Shown piece by piece: positions 21,187 through 31,906 of a stretch of 64,000 nt of DNA. The stretch lies in the NCBI GenBank assembly GCA_963924555.1, contig OZ004596.1:1240001-1304000 (forward strand), given 5' to 3'. The position numbers and the translations under genes are program-made. This stretch comes from Crambe crambe (taxonomy: Eukaryota; Porifera; Demospongiae; Poecilosclerida; Crambeidae). The notes beneath the pieces are model-generated. The model had not been told where the DNA came from, did no database searches, and was given only the letters and a program-made list of their open reading frames with translations. Position 1 is the stretch's first letter. Every line of letters starts with the position of its first letter.

Positions 21187-22009
21187 GTTACATGGGAGAC
21201 ATACAAACCTTATGCGATGAGAACACCAGTCACACGAATTTGGACACCAATGCTGACTGCACCAGGTGATGTGATCACATGATCTCCCTCCTTACTTATA
21301 TGACAGTTATTTGCAGGATTGTGGTGGATGAGTGGCTGGAGTTGAAACTACACAGCAGTGAAGTCGGCCAACAAGTGCTTGCTGCACTAAGAAACACATG
21401 GACACATCTCTTGCTGACAAAATTGTCAGTGAGGACATTGATGAGAGGAAGCCACACCCGATCAAAGGTGGATAGTGCATTACTGACTTGTGATTGGTGA
21501 GTTTTTCATACTGTAGATTGTGGCTAAATGAATTATAAATTTAATATAATGCAGCTTGGTGGACTATTTTGGAGCAAGAAAATTCCTGCATTCAGCGATT
21601 GTGGACCTGTTCTCTTTGTCTAGCTGTCAATATGCATGGCCAGAGTCTCCACTATGGCTGGTATGGCTATCACTTTTCAGGGTTTTGAAATAATAAAAAA
21701 AAATTAAAATGTTGTTTATGTTCAACTGTGTGTAGCTAAACATAATGTTGTAGCTATCACCATAGCTATGCTATCACACATATGAAATCCAACTAGTGAA
21801 CCTTAAGAAAATTTAGGGGCATGCCCCCCCCCCCCCCCCCCCCCCCCCATGGCGTGCCTTTGCATGCTGTGTGGTCACAACTATGGCTGAGCACCAAGCA
21901 AGGAGATAGACGCTCTGAACAAGCCTGTGGAACCAGCTGCTTCACAAAACCCTGCCTTATTGATTGTCCCCAGTGTGGGGAAACCCTGCAATTAGATATC
22001 TTGAAGTGA
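21187..22009 (+). pseudogene. DHX34: decayed second copy of the DHX34-like 3' end
   Basis: Corresponds to the last four exons of the 12.1-13.7 kb copy. Exon-like blocks lie at about 21,187-21,265 (with a large deletion), 21,317-21,420, 21,421-21,495 and 21,556-22,009. Lesions: most of the Ser-rich exon is deleted, GGWC became GG-stop, and the last exon is interrupted between about 21,635 and 21,882 by 248 bp that include 25 consecutive C. The zinc-finger-like [10 protein letters not shown] segment is still recognisable. The intron between the last two blocks is well kept, so this is a genomic duplicate, not a retrocopy. Confidence 0.85.
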
Positions 22010-22109
22010 ACCGATTAGCCCCACCCACTATACGAGCTCCACCCATTGTACTCTATTTGGAGCGCACCAATGCTATTTTTCTACATAGCAACAAGAACAG
22101 ATACTAGCT

Positions 22110-24903
22110 ATGGCTTCTTTAGGTGTTAATGACGGAGGAAGAGCCAATAGCTTTCGCATTTCTAAACTCGTGACTGAAGTGCACTCTGCACCAGATCGTC
22201 TTGGAACTCTCAGCAGTCAAAAACGAGGAAACAGCATGGAAAAAGAACGAGCAGTCGGAGCACTGAGTGAAGAAGAGGAAGAAATGGAAGGAAGCAGCGA
22301 AGACGAAGATGAACTGTGAGTTAGTCCTGCATTCTTTGGCGACAACACTATTATTAGTCCATTAACTAGCTAGAACTTCAGTATTGAAATACTTATTAAT
22401 TTAGTTTGAGGACTGCAACTCGGTTTACTCCATATGAAGAAGAGGAAGAAGAGAGTGTGCAAAGTCATAATGTGAGCTAGTAGCACTGAGTCTTACCACT
22501 GGCTGAATAATTAATAACTGTGTGTAGATTCTTTTTGAAGCCCAGGCTCTGTCTAATTTTGAGGGTGAAGAAGACGGAGACTTGGGCTTCAAGGAAAGAG
22601 AGATCCTCACCATCCTTGAATCCAGCAGGGATGATGGGTGGCTATTAGCTGAGAATGCTCTCGGACAGAGAGGGCTGGTGCCAAGCAATTATATCAAAGT
22701 GAGGTACCAATAAATTTAGGAGGAAATTGTACTCCTTTTTTTTTTCTTTTCTTCTTCTTCCTTCTCTTCTTAATAGCAACTTTCGAAGTTATCACGTGCT
22801 GTGTCACCAGCTGGTATGTGTGCATGCATATACATTATCGCATTACAAATTCCTTATTCTATTTCACAGATCAAGGAGGAGCCTCCATAACCCCTCGAAG
22901 AGGTCGTGACCTTTGGTCTAAGCTGCGGCAGAATGTGAAGCAGACTAGCCTGGCAGATGTTCTGAATGCCCTGGGGGCCATTCCCTCTGGTTTCAGGGAA
23001 TCTACAATGGCCAAACTCCTTGCAGACTCACGTAAGCATGTAATGAATTTGCCATGCTGGTACATTATAAATACTTCACCTATAGCAACCTATTTAATGT
23101 CCACATGGGTGATGCCACGCCCTTCCCTCACTGCCATGGCTTTTAGGGACCTCAAATGGAACCACTCTGGAGACTACTTGCAGCCCTCTCCTGCTAAAAC
23201 CAGTCGGGAGGTAGCCATTATCATGGCTAGGATGATTCCACTCCCTGGGAAAGGTTGGCTATATCATTTCCCTTGCCCCTAATAATAATGATAATAATAT
23301 GACCAATATCCAGGGATCACTGTTCTTTCGAGACATGTTCGAGTAGCAATTTTCAACAAGAATGATGTAAGTTATTTTTGATAAAGCCCTCACTTGCAAT
23401 ATTCCTATCTCTATCATGTGCAAAAAGATGTTGAGCAATATCCACACGGTGAAAGCTGTGTGGTCTTCTCAAGAAGAAAAGACTTGGAAATTTATCCCTA
23501 CATCTCGGACAGCAACAAGTAGCCTCTACCATCGAGTCTGCACTGTCCGTGTCAACTCCAGTGATACTAATTTAGGTGAGCAATATCAGTGAGTGACTCT
23601 CCTGTCAATTAAACACTGAATTGGTTTCAATTTCAAGACTGTCTCTCCTCTACAAATTGGTCTTTTTGTACCAGATTTTGCTGAAGCATTTGCACAAATG
23701 CATAAAGTACTTGAGCATGTATCTCAGATACACTAGTGGTTCCCCTGCTTGTGTCAAAGAATAATTGACTTCTTGCAGAATTGCTGTTCGAGCTTGGAAT
23801 CACCTTCAAGAGGCAGAGCACTGGGGAGAAAGGAGAAATCAGCTGTGGTTGGAGTTCACTGCCTCTCTTTGATCATACTGGCAACCCCACCCTCAGCAGG
23901 TCAGAAGATGTTCCCCCCAACCCCCTAATTTTGTGATAATTATTATGATTATCTACATAGAACATATGAACTAAAAGTACATGGTGGGACCCCATTTGAA
24001 AGTGGGACAAGTCTGGATGCATCGGCTATCAAAGGTGTGCTTCCTCATAGTGCAGTACACATTAAAATAATAACAAATTTCTCAAAATAAAAATGATTAT
24101 AGCATCTGGTACTGGTCTCTTGCCATCTATATTGCGAGCAAGACAAATGCCTCGCCTCTACGTTCGGCTAATGAACTCTTCACGCTCAAAAAAGGCTCTT
24201 CAAAGCCTTCTTCCATCCACTATAGTCACTGCATCCACTTATATCCAAACAATCGGTTGTTTCAGACACTTGGTAGGCGTTGCTTGTTTGAGAGGAAGAC
24301 TAGGGCTCCCATTACAAAGTGAGTTTGGGAGTTGTGTGTAAGTGCAATGCTCATTGATGTTTTGATATCCAGGCAGCATAGTCAAACCCTCCCTTAATGT
24401 CTTTCTGAATGCTATTGATCAGCCTGATGTGATGGACAACCTTTTGGTACAACTGTGCTGCTTTTTTGGCTATATTTATTCATATTAGCCTCATAGGTAT
24501 TGTTTCAAGAAAAATTGAAACTAGCAAAGAGAGGAAATAAGGTGGAAATCATGTAGTGTTGTTTTGTTATGTTTTTAGTGTAAGTGTACCGTTCTTTGAT
24601 CATAGCAAAACTTGGGATACTTGTCAGAACAGCTGGAATGTATCCTTCTACAGCAAATTTATCCTCTCCTTAATTCTCCTTCTTTCCCCCCACCCACTTG
24701 GGGTAGTGAAACAGTAGAGAAGGTATTGTTACATATAAACAGCTGACTGAGCACGTGTAAGTTTTATGTTAACTTGTTTGTAGGAAAGACTAAAATTTAT
24801 AGAGAAATCAAGAAGACGAACAGATTTGTCTGCACTTCTTGCCCCAGATGTCAGACAAACCATACTGAACATAAGTGAACAAATAGTCCTCATTTACCCA
24901 TAG
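22110..24903 (+). CDS. NPHP1: nephrocystin-1, apparently lacking the N-terminal coiled coil
   Basis: Fifteen exons in phase: 22,110-22,315; 22,411-22,471; 22,528-22,703; 22,777-22,817; 22,870-23,031; 23,086-23,253; 23,314-23,366; 23,428-23,575; 23,779-23,899; 23,961-24,034; 24,103-24,318; 24,373-24,446; 24,497-24,541; 24,606-24,722; 24,784-24,903; predicted 593 aa. An acidic stretch (SEEEEEMEGSSEDEDEL) precedes an SH3 domain (ILFEAQALSNFEGEEDGDLG ... GLVPSNYIKV). The nephrocystin homology region follows: GAIPSGFRESTMAKLLADS, ITVLSRHVRV, TYELKVHGGTPFESG. NPHP1 works at the ciliary transition zone and cell junctions. Human NPHP1 is about 140 aa longer at the N-terminus; the first ATG is my choice, and an upstream exon may be missing. 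The donor of the fourth exon (GTGTGC) is weak but keeps phase. Confidence 0.88.
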
Positions 24904-25216
24904 ATACAGTAACAACCTCATCAGTGCATAATGATATTCATGATCAGTGCACATTTCGCGCTTTCCGGATACCAATGTTAACCTTGGAAATATAATTTAC
25001 GGTATTTTACGGATTTACGATTTGGAAAATGGCGCTTTGCTGAAGGTGGCTCTGCTGATGTCTTTGTGAGCTTATTTGCAGCTTACAACGCATGAAAACT
25101 GCTCAAATACTTACCCAAATTTTGCCGCTAACCCGAGGGAAGATCGAGAAATCTACAAAAGCCTTTTGTATAGCTTTCCAGAAATACTCCTAGATATTGA
25201 GATTTGAATATCCCAC
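24904..25216. other. intergenic, probable promoter of the YEATS gene
   Basis: No gene seen. Upstream region and likely 5' UTR of the AF9/ENL-like gene; no TATA box noted. Confidence 0.4.
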
Positions 25217-26390
25217 ATGGCAGCTCAGGTAAGGTGGGGACAAATTCGAAGCCTAGTAAATGATAGATCTTTAGACAATACATAGTACAGATTATGATAC
25301 TTGGGAATATTGTGTGTGCTTATAAAATAATGCTAAAAAATATGCTAGCTAGTTAAATAAGTGATGACTTTTGACCACTCCACCACTGTTCACAGTCTGT
25401 TCAAATCAAGCTAGTCCTGGGACATTCTGCGTCATGGCGTAAGAGGCCAACGACCGAGGGGTACACTCATGATTGGACAGTTCTGGTGAGAGGAGAGGAA
25501 GGACAGGACATAAGACATTTTGTGGAAAAAGTCGTCTTTTATCTTCACGAAAGCTTCCCAAAACCACGAAGAGGTAAGTGTATTTAGTCATATCTGTGGT
25601 CTCATTGGAGGGCCATCCCCCTTAGCAATATGATTGAAAGTGATAATGATAATTTGTATGGTAATAATTATTTTAACTTGCGTATTATATTTCAGTGATA
25701 AAAGACCCACCATACCAAGTGGCTGAATCAGGCTATGGGAGCTTCATGCTTCCAGTAGAAGTATATTTTCGCAACAAAGATGAACCCAAAAAAGTTAGAT
25801 TTGAGTATGATCTCCTACTTCCAAATTTAAATGACCCTCCCATCAACCAAATACGAAGCGAGTGCCTGACATTTCAAAACCCAAGTGAGGAATTTCGGCA
25901 AAAATTATTGAAAGCAGGTGGAGTTATTAGTGGTGGACCTTTAGTATCAGCAGACAAGAAGCCTCAGCTAGCTCCTCCTGCCAGTTTGAAAGGACAGAAA
26001 AGACAAGGGGGTGGTTTGGAGAGCGAATTACCAAAAAAGAAGAAAAAGATTGAGAAAACAAAGGGAGAAAAGAGAAAGAAGAAGGGTTCCAGCAGCAGCG
26101 ATTCTAGTGATTCTGACTCAAGTAGTGACAGTGAGAGCGGGATAGATGAAGCTCCTGCAAAGAAAGGAAGTAAGAAAGTATCACCCAACAGCTGGGACAC
26201 AAGTGCCCTCAAACGGCTCCACAAGCAGCTTAACTCACTCCAAGACCCTCAACAGCTCCAGGAGATCGTAAATATCATCGAACAGACAGGACTATATAAC
26301 CTGACGGCATCTACCTTTGACTTTGACCTTTGTAAACTGGATGACACCACACTGACCAAGCTAGTTAAATTTGTCGAGCCAACTTGCTAG
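25217..26390 (+). CDS. MLLT3: AF9/ENL-like YEATS-domain protein
   Basis: Exons 25,217-25,228 (MAAQ), 25,396-25,573 and 25,696-26,390; predicted 294 aa. Residues about 5-125 form the YEATS domain: [61 protein letters not shown] Lys-rich and Ser/Asp-rich linker ([32 protein letters not shown]) follows. The C-terminal about 65 residues are the ANC1-homology domain ([36 protein letters not shown]). In animals AF9/ENL read acylated histone H3 through YEATS and recruit the super elongation complex and DOT1L through the C-terminus. This copy is about half the length of human AF9, mainly because the linker is short. It cannot be assigned to AF9 or ENL separately. Confidence 0.93.
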
Positions 26391-26775
26391 AAGCATATCA
26401 TCTCACATTGGGGGAAAAATTTTTTTAAATCCCTGCCATTAGGTATCTTGTAAATAGTGTTCTTTCATGCATGCACACATCACATGTACACCCTCTCATG
26501 CATTTGTGACCATTTCGTAGATTTCTTCTAACATGTTCTTTTATGTATAGCTCTATAATAATACATTTTAATCGTTGTGTATCATGCTCTGTATAAAATT
26601 AATATTTCATCTTTTTTTTTTTTTACATTTCTTCTAAAATGCTGATACAGCATGCTTTGAAAACAATTTTTTGTGTGCAAAAATTATTTTTAACACGAAG
26701 TGTTTCTGGAACATAAGCTGTTTGCCCCACTCTGTATTTTGCTGGAGGGTGAACTCCTTCACATACTGTGCATAC
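26391..26775. other. convergent 3' intergenic region
   Basis: No gene. Separates the 3' ends of the YEATS gene (+) and the leucine-rich-repeat gene (-); T-rich with a 12-T run near 26,613. Confidence 0.5.
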
Positions 26776-27522
26776 CTAATCTTCTGTAGTCCAGCTTGGT
26801 CTTATTTGAGTGTCCACGGGGTTACCTCTAAAATCCAGTTTCACAAGTCCACTGCTCACTTTAACAATATCCTTTGGAAGAGTTGATATTTTATTATCCC
26901 TCAGAATAAGATTTGAAAGCAGTAAACATGAAATCATTGGAAATTCTGTCAGAAGGTTCTCACTGAGATCAAGAGTGTGAAGAGATGTCAAACAAAACTC
27001 ATTTTCAATTGAACTGAGTTTATTTTTTGCCAAGGAAAGCCATTGAAGGCTCACCAGTTTGCTAATTGGAGTGGTGCTTGAAATACTTGAGATATGGTTC
27101 CCTTTTAACGATAAGTGTGTCAATCTTGATAAGGTACAGACTTCATCAGGAAAGCTCGTCAGTTCTATATGCCCCATCCAGAGTGATCGGAGATTTCCTA
27201 GTTGGCTTGTAGCTGGAGGGAAGTGCATGAAAGGATTGTGACTTATATTCAGGAAGAGAAGGCTGGAACTGAGGGAGGATATTTTAGAGGGGAGGAGGGT
27301 GAGTTGATTGTGCTCCAAAGAGAGGTACTCGAGCTCCCTCAAGTGAGAAACTTCTTCACCAGGAGGCATTAGAATATTGTTATCATTGAGAAACAACCTC
27401 TTGATGGAAGTCAGCTTTGAAATTTCTGCAGGGATGACTGTTATACCTCTATGGCTCAGATTCAGCAAGGCATCTTTCCTTTTCTTAGCTCCTTCAATCA
27501 CTTCATTTATTCCCTCCCCCAT
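26776..27522 (-). CDS. intronless leucine-rich-repeat protein
   Basis: Single open frame of 248 aa. After a charged start (MGEGINEVIEGAKKRKDALL) there are about nine LRR units of the LxxLxLxxNxLxxLP type, such as LEYLSLEHNQLTLLPSKISS, LTHLSLKGNHISSI and LHTLDLSENLLTEFP. The end is WTTED. There is no signal peptide, membrane segment or second domain, so an intracellular adaptor or scaffold is likely. The start and layout recall LRRC69-type small LRR proteins, but I am not sure of orthology. It starts 326 bp from ABHD17 on the opposite strand. Confidence 0.85.
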   Translation of the reverse strand: MGEGINEVIEGAKKRKDALLNLSHRGITVIPAEISKLTSIKRLFLNDNNILMPPGEEVSHLRELEYLSLEHNQLTLLPSKISSLSSSLLFLNISHNPFMHFPPATSQLGNLRSLWMGHIELTSFPDEVCTLSRLTHLSLKGNHISSISSTTPISKLVSLQWLSLAKNKLSSIENEFCLTSLHTLDLSENLLTEFPMISCLLLSNLILRDNKISTLPKDIVKVSSGLVKLDFRGNPVDTQIRPSWTTED

Positions 27523-27848
27523 ATTATGTGTACTTTATTTTATGAGATTGCTGACTCGACACATTCTTTAGGTAGGATACGCCCACGCAATGATGTCGTA
27601 ATAATAATCTCGCATTATGCCATGACATCACGAAATTGAGAGACGCTTGAATCTCTTCGACAAGGACAGCTTCCCACTCAATTTAACCCCGAGATGTTAG
27701 TACCGCTACGAACTTAGATGATAAAGAAATTCTACTAGTGATAATCTTGAGTTAAAAAGTCACAGCTGGACGGAAAGCTTACCCAGGCAAAGAACAACAC
27801 GGGTCAAAATATTGAATACCACCTGGCTCTGAGAAGACCTTCTTAATA
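27523..27848. promoter_or_regulatory. divergent intergenic region between LRR gene and ABHD17
   Basis: A 326-bp gap separates two start codons on opposite strands, so it probably carries both promoters. CACGCAATGATGTCGTAATAA and TGACATCACGAAATTG include CRE-like TGACATCA cores; no TATA box seen. Confidence 0.5.
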
Positions 27849-29521
27849 ATGAACGGTTTATCAGTACCGGAACTCTGCTATTTATTCTGCTGTCCACCTC
27901 TACCTTCAAGAATAGCAGCTAAGCTAGCCTTTCTCCCACCAGACCCCACTTACAGATATGATGATGAATCAGATGGATCTTGTTCCCTACACCTCACAGA
28001 AAGATCAGAGTGGCAGTACACTCTCCGTGAACTAGATGGCATAGATGTCTTCAAAATACGAACAAGCCGCAATAATACTATTGCCTGTATGTATGTGAAG
28101 AACACTGAAAACCCAAAGTTTACCATTTTATTCACACATGGTAATGCCGTGGACTTGGGGCAGATGTCTAGTTTTTTTGTTGGATTGGGATCAAGAATAG
28201 GTTGTAATGTTTTTGCCTTTGACTACTCTGGCTATGGAGAGAGCACAGGGAAGCCATCTGAGAAGAATGTATACGCAGACGCAGAAGCAGCGTGGAGTGC
28301 CCTCAGAGAGAGATATAGCCTGGCCCCACACCAGATTATCTTGTATGGCCAGAGTATTGGGACAGTAGCCGCCATTGATTTGGCTACCCGTTATGAAGTA
28401 GCAGGTGTGATCCTACATTCACCGCTGATGTCTGGCATGAGGGTGGCTTTTCCAGACACAAGAAGAACATGGTTTTTCGACCCTTTTCCAAAGTGAGTAA
28501 TACAGTAACTGTATTTTAACCAGTCCCCCCCCCCCCCCCCCCTCCAATGTATACTCCTTCAAGTCTGAATGAAATGCTTATGATAGACCCATAATGAGAC
28601 TTTTGGCAACGAAATTGCAACCAGATGGGGCATTGCAGGGTGGTACTAATACCAAGTGTCAATTGCTTACATCAAACAGTGAACTAGTCTCAATAACTAT
28701 GTACTGAGCATGCTGGTATCTGTACTGAAACATGTTGGTATTCTGTATGATATCTGTACTGAGCATGCTGGCATCTGTAATGTACAGTGAAGTTTAGATA
28801 AAAGACACTTTGGATCAGAGACACCTCAAATGTAAAACTTTAATTATTACATCCTTTGCACTGTACAGTGAAATTCTGATAGCTAAAGGGCTTTGGAAAA
28901 TATATGAATCCCATATCAAGTCTCCCCTTACTAGGTAATGATCCTTAGAGGAACTTCAATTTGAATAATGGCCTATTCATATATCTTTCAAACAGGGAAA
29001 CATACCTTCCTCAAATAGTGACCCCCAACGAATGTGCACAAATTGTAACTTCAATTTGAGTAATGGCCTATTCACATATCTTTCAAATAGGGGAAGCATA
29101 CCTTTAAACCCTCAAATAGTGACTCACATTGTGGGTACAGTTACTCTGCTGAGCTAATTCTGTCTGTGGGTTGTATTACATTCTTGTATAGATGAGCTAT
29201 TGCATTTAGTGTGGGAGTACTACCTGGTGTCACTAATGAAGTGTGGTCATCAAATATGGTAATTTTTTTTTTTTTTTTTTTTTTTTTAGCATTGAGAAGG
29301 TACAGCAAGTTCGATCTAAGGTCCTTGTGATTCATGGAACTGAAGATGAAGTGATAGACTTTTCCCATGGGTTAGCCATTTATGAGAGAGCACCAAACAC
29401 AGTGGACCCTTTGTGGGTGGAAGGGGCAGGACATAATGATGTTGAGCTGTATGGACAGTACTTGGATCGATTGAGACGGTTCATCAACCTGGAACTTGGG
29501 TCTTCTTCCTCTTCATCATAA
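27849..29521 (+). CDS. ABHD17: ABHD17-type alpha/beta hydrolase (depalmitoylase)
   Basis: Two exons, 27,849-28,492 and 29,290-29,521, joined as FPNIEKV across a 797-bp intron; predicted 291 aa. The N-terminus has a Cys cluster (CYLFCC) that is palmitoylated in family members. The hydrolase core shows [28 protein letters not shown], the nucleophile elbow GQSIGT (Ser about 169), the acid in [12 protein letters not shown] and the catalytic His in [14 protein letters not shown]17 proteins remove palmitate from Ras and other membrane proteins. The intron is long for this window and holds a C run (28,525-28,542), a tandem pair of about 85-bp repeats (about 28,953-29,125) and a T run before the acceptor. 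Confidence 0.95.
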
Positions 29522-29728
29522 GTTTTTTTCCTTCTTTTTATGTTTGAACACCTGCACTTGTTTTAGTCTTTGCATACATTATTATTATAATCACAGAGCC
29601 CTGATATATTATACTGTTACAGTGTATTATTTTTCTATACCATTCTTGTGCTAGAGAAAAAAAATTACTCAATAGTTGATACGGTGTGCATTATTTGGAA
29701 TAATAACGCCTCGAGGCCACAGGCCAAG

Positions 29729-31670
29729 ATGCCTACAGTGGTGCTACTAGATACTTCCCTGTCCATGAGAAGACCAGCCTTTAAGACCAACCAAGATGAA
29801 ACCAGACACAGCCTCGCCTGCAAAGGGCTGGAGTGGTTCTTCGACTTCATGAGCAAGTGTTTTAGCTATGAATACACATCATTCCATACATTCTCCTCCA
29901 ATTTCGAAACCATGGTCACATTCACCAGGGACTACACACAGCTTAAAGATAAGCTAGCTGATATTCCTTTCCAAGACCGTACAGATCTGCATTCTGCTCT
30001 AGTGACAGTAGTGGATGTTGTGGTGACTGAATGGGGGGCCTTTGCTCCCTGCCAGATAGTGATAGTGACAGACGGCTCACCAGGTGTCAAGCACCAAGAT
30101 GCAGTCCACCGCAAACAAATAATGAGCATTCCCTTCTCGTGCCAGCTCAGTGTGGTGTGTGTTGCCACACAGGAAGAACTTGTGACGCAATCGTCTCTCT
30201 CCAAGACAAGCCTACAGAGATTGTGTGAGAGTGTCTCCATTACACCTTCCGAAATATATATCCCCAGGGGACCTCTCAGTGGGGAGTCTGTTAAGGGAGC
30301 CTTCAAGCAGCTTACTAGACACTGCTTTGTTCCTTTTGAGAGCACACTTAAATGTGGTCACCTCCAATCTAGAGTCAGTCTCAGTCCTTCTCCCTCCATG
30401 TATAGAGCAAACTATGACTTCATCATCAATCCCGAACAGAAATTCCCAAAGTTAGATGAGAGTTTAGGAAATATGCAGTTTCCTGGGGAAATGCTTGTGT
30501 GTGGGTTTCTGGATCATAACTGTATTCCAGCACCACCTCACTATTCACGACATTTTGTATTGGATCCAGAAATAGATGAGAAAACGTTGAACCAAGAACT
30601 GAGCATCTTGTCTCCGACTAGAACTGAAGAAAAACCTTTCGCTGTTGGATCACTCTCTGAGGAGGCACAAAAGCCTTCGTTTAGGGTATTACTGCATGGA
30701 AGCCTCAAGTGTGAATCCAAAATGGCTCTTGTGAAGCTAGGGTGAGCTCTAAATGGAAAGCATATAAGTTGAAAGTCGTAATCGTGTTCTTTTAAAATTG
30801 TAGTGAAAAGTGGTATGCCCTCTTGTTCTCACAAACATCCTCCACCAAGAAGGCTAATTTAGTGATGTGTGTGCTTTACCCCAACACTGACCTCCCTTGG
30901 TTAGGGAAAATGGCTTACCTAGGTCCTAAGGTAGCCGATGTAAGTGATCCAAGGGTTCAGTCAGCCACCAACGAGGCAAATCCATTCCCTGTTGGTCCAG
31001 CTCATCTCCCGAGTTTCCACTCACCAAGCACCTTGTTATGGGCGAAGGAGTCTGTACTACAGGTAAACAGCTGTACAGTGGAACCTCCGAATTATGGACA
31101 CACTTGAGACCGTAGATTTTGTATAGAGTGTGTACTTCTATACATCCTTAGTTGGGTGTTACAATTATCTCATCTCCTTTATTTGCAGACTGATGTATCA
31201 AAGGTTGTACGATACAGCAGAAAACTGCCTGACAAGGAAGCATCTCTAATTAAAGTAAGTATTTGGAATGTAGTATTATGTCGAGAAATACACTGTAAGT
31301 TTAGGAAACCTCCAAATAATAGACACACTTGGGACCCACCCAGCCTTTTGTCCTTTGTAGAGAGAGGTCCTCTTTTGGAGGTTATTTTAGAATGTGTATA
31401 CATACTATCCTTTGAGAGGTTTTTTCGGAGTGTTCTTTATTTGGAGGTCCCACTGTGTCCACATCCCCTGTGTTCATTTTGCAGGAGTTGAACAAGTTGC
31501 GTCTTGTGGCCCTGACTTACTGCATGCCTGAACTACTGGAAGTGACGTGTATAGTCTTATCAAAGGAAGAAAGCACAAGCAACAACCCCAAAACGCAGAC
31601 GCTTTTAAAACAATGTATCTTCTTTCTCAACAATAACAAAAACCCTCAAGATAGATTAGTCATCAAGTAA
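29729..31670 (+). CDS. INTS14: Integrator complex subunit 14 (VWA9)
   Basis: Four exons: 29,729-30,741; 30,804-31,062; 31,189-31,254; 31,485-31,670; predicted 507 aa (human about 518). The start was set at MPTVVLLDTSLSMRRP, which matches the conserved INTS14 N-terminus; the frame is open 81 bp further upstream. The von Willebrand A domain has the metal-site motif DTSLS and ends with VIVTDGSPG. Later family blocks are LKCGHL, RVLLHGSLKCES, LPWLGKMAYLGP and TDVSKVVRYSRKLPDKEA. Integrator cleaves snRNA and other nascent transcripts; INTS14 forms the INTS10-13-14 arm. The third intron holds a small inverted-repeat element. It starts 207 bp after ABHD17 on the same strand. Confidence 0.95.
31306..31456. 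mobile_element. short inverted-repeat (MITE-like) element in INTS14 intron 3
   Basis: Starts AAACCTCCAAATAATAGACACAC and ends with the imperfect complement TTTGGAGGTCC. The core TGGGACCCA...CCTTTTGTCCTTTGT is shared with the element at 54,698-54,888. A related half element lies at 31,075-31,125 in intron 2. Confidence 0.7.
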
Positions 31671-31906
31671 CAAAACCATTTGGAACACTTATATAATATA
31701 TAATATAAAGGTTTATACAAAAGACTTGGAACACTTACATCGGTACCAGAAAACTCAATACAAAAGTGTATTCAAAGTGTTAGCCTCATACCCAGGCTCT
31801 TGCCAGGAGTATGAATGTATGCATAGAACGAAATCAACAAAAATATAATAGAGTATTATATCCTATTGGACCATGTATCTAACCTCGTCCTTGTCAACCA
31901 AATTCA

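Noticed and set aside
20955-21206. 83-codon minus-strand frame left of the decayed DHX34 copy
   Set aside because: No domain recognised, no splice context, and it runs into pseudogene sequence; probably chance.
1-22010. CRISPR array or bacterial operon interpretation of the repeated left region
   Set aside because: The repeats are spliced eukaryotic genes and spacers; there are no short regularly spaced repeats with unique spacers.
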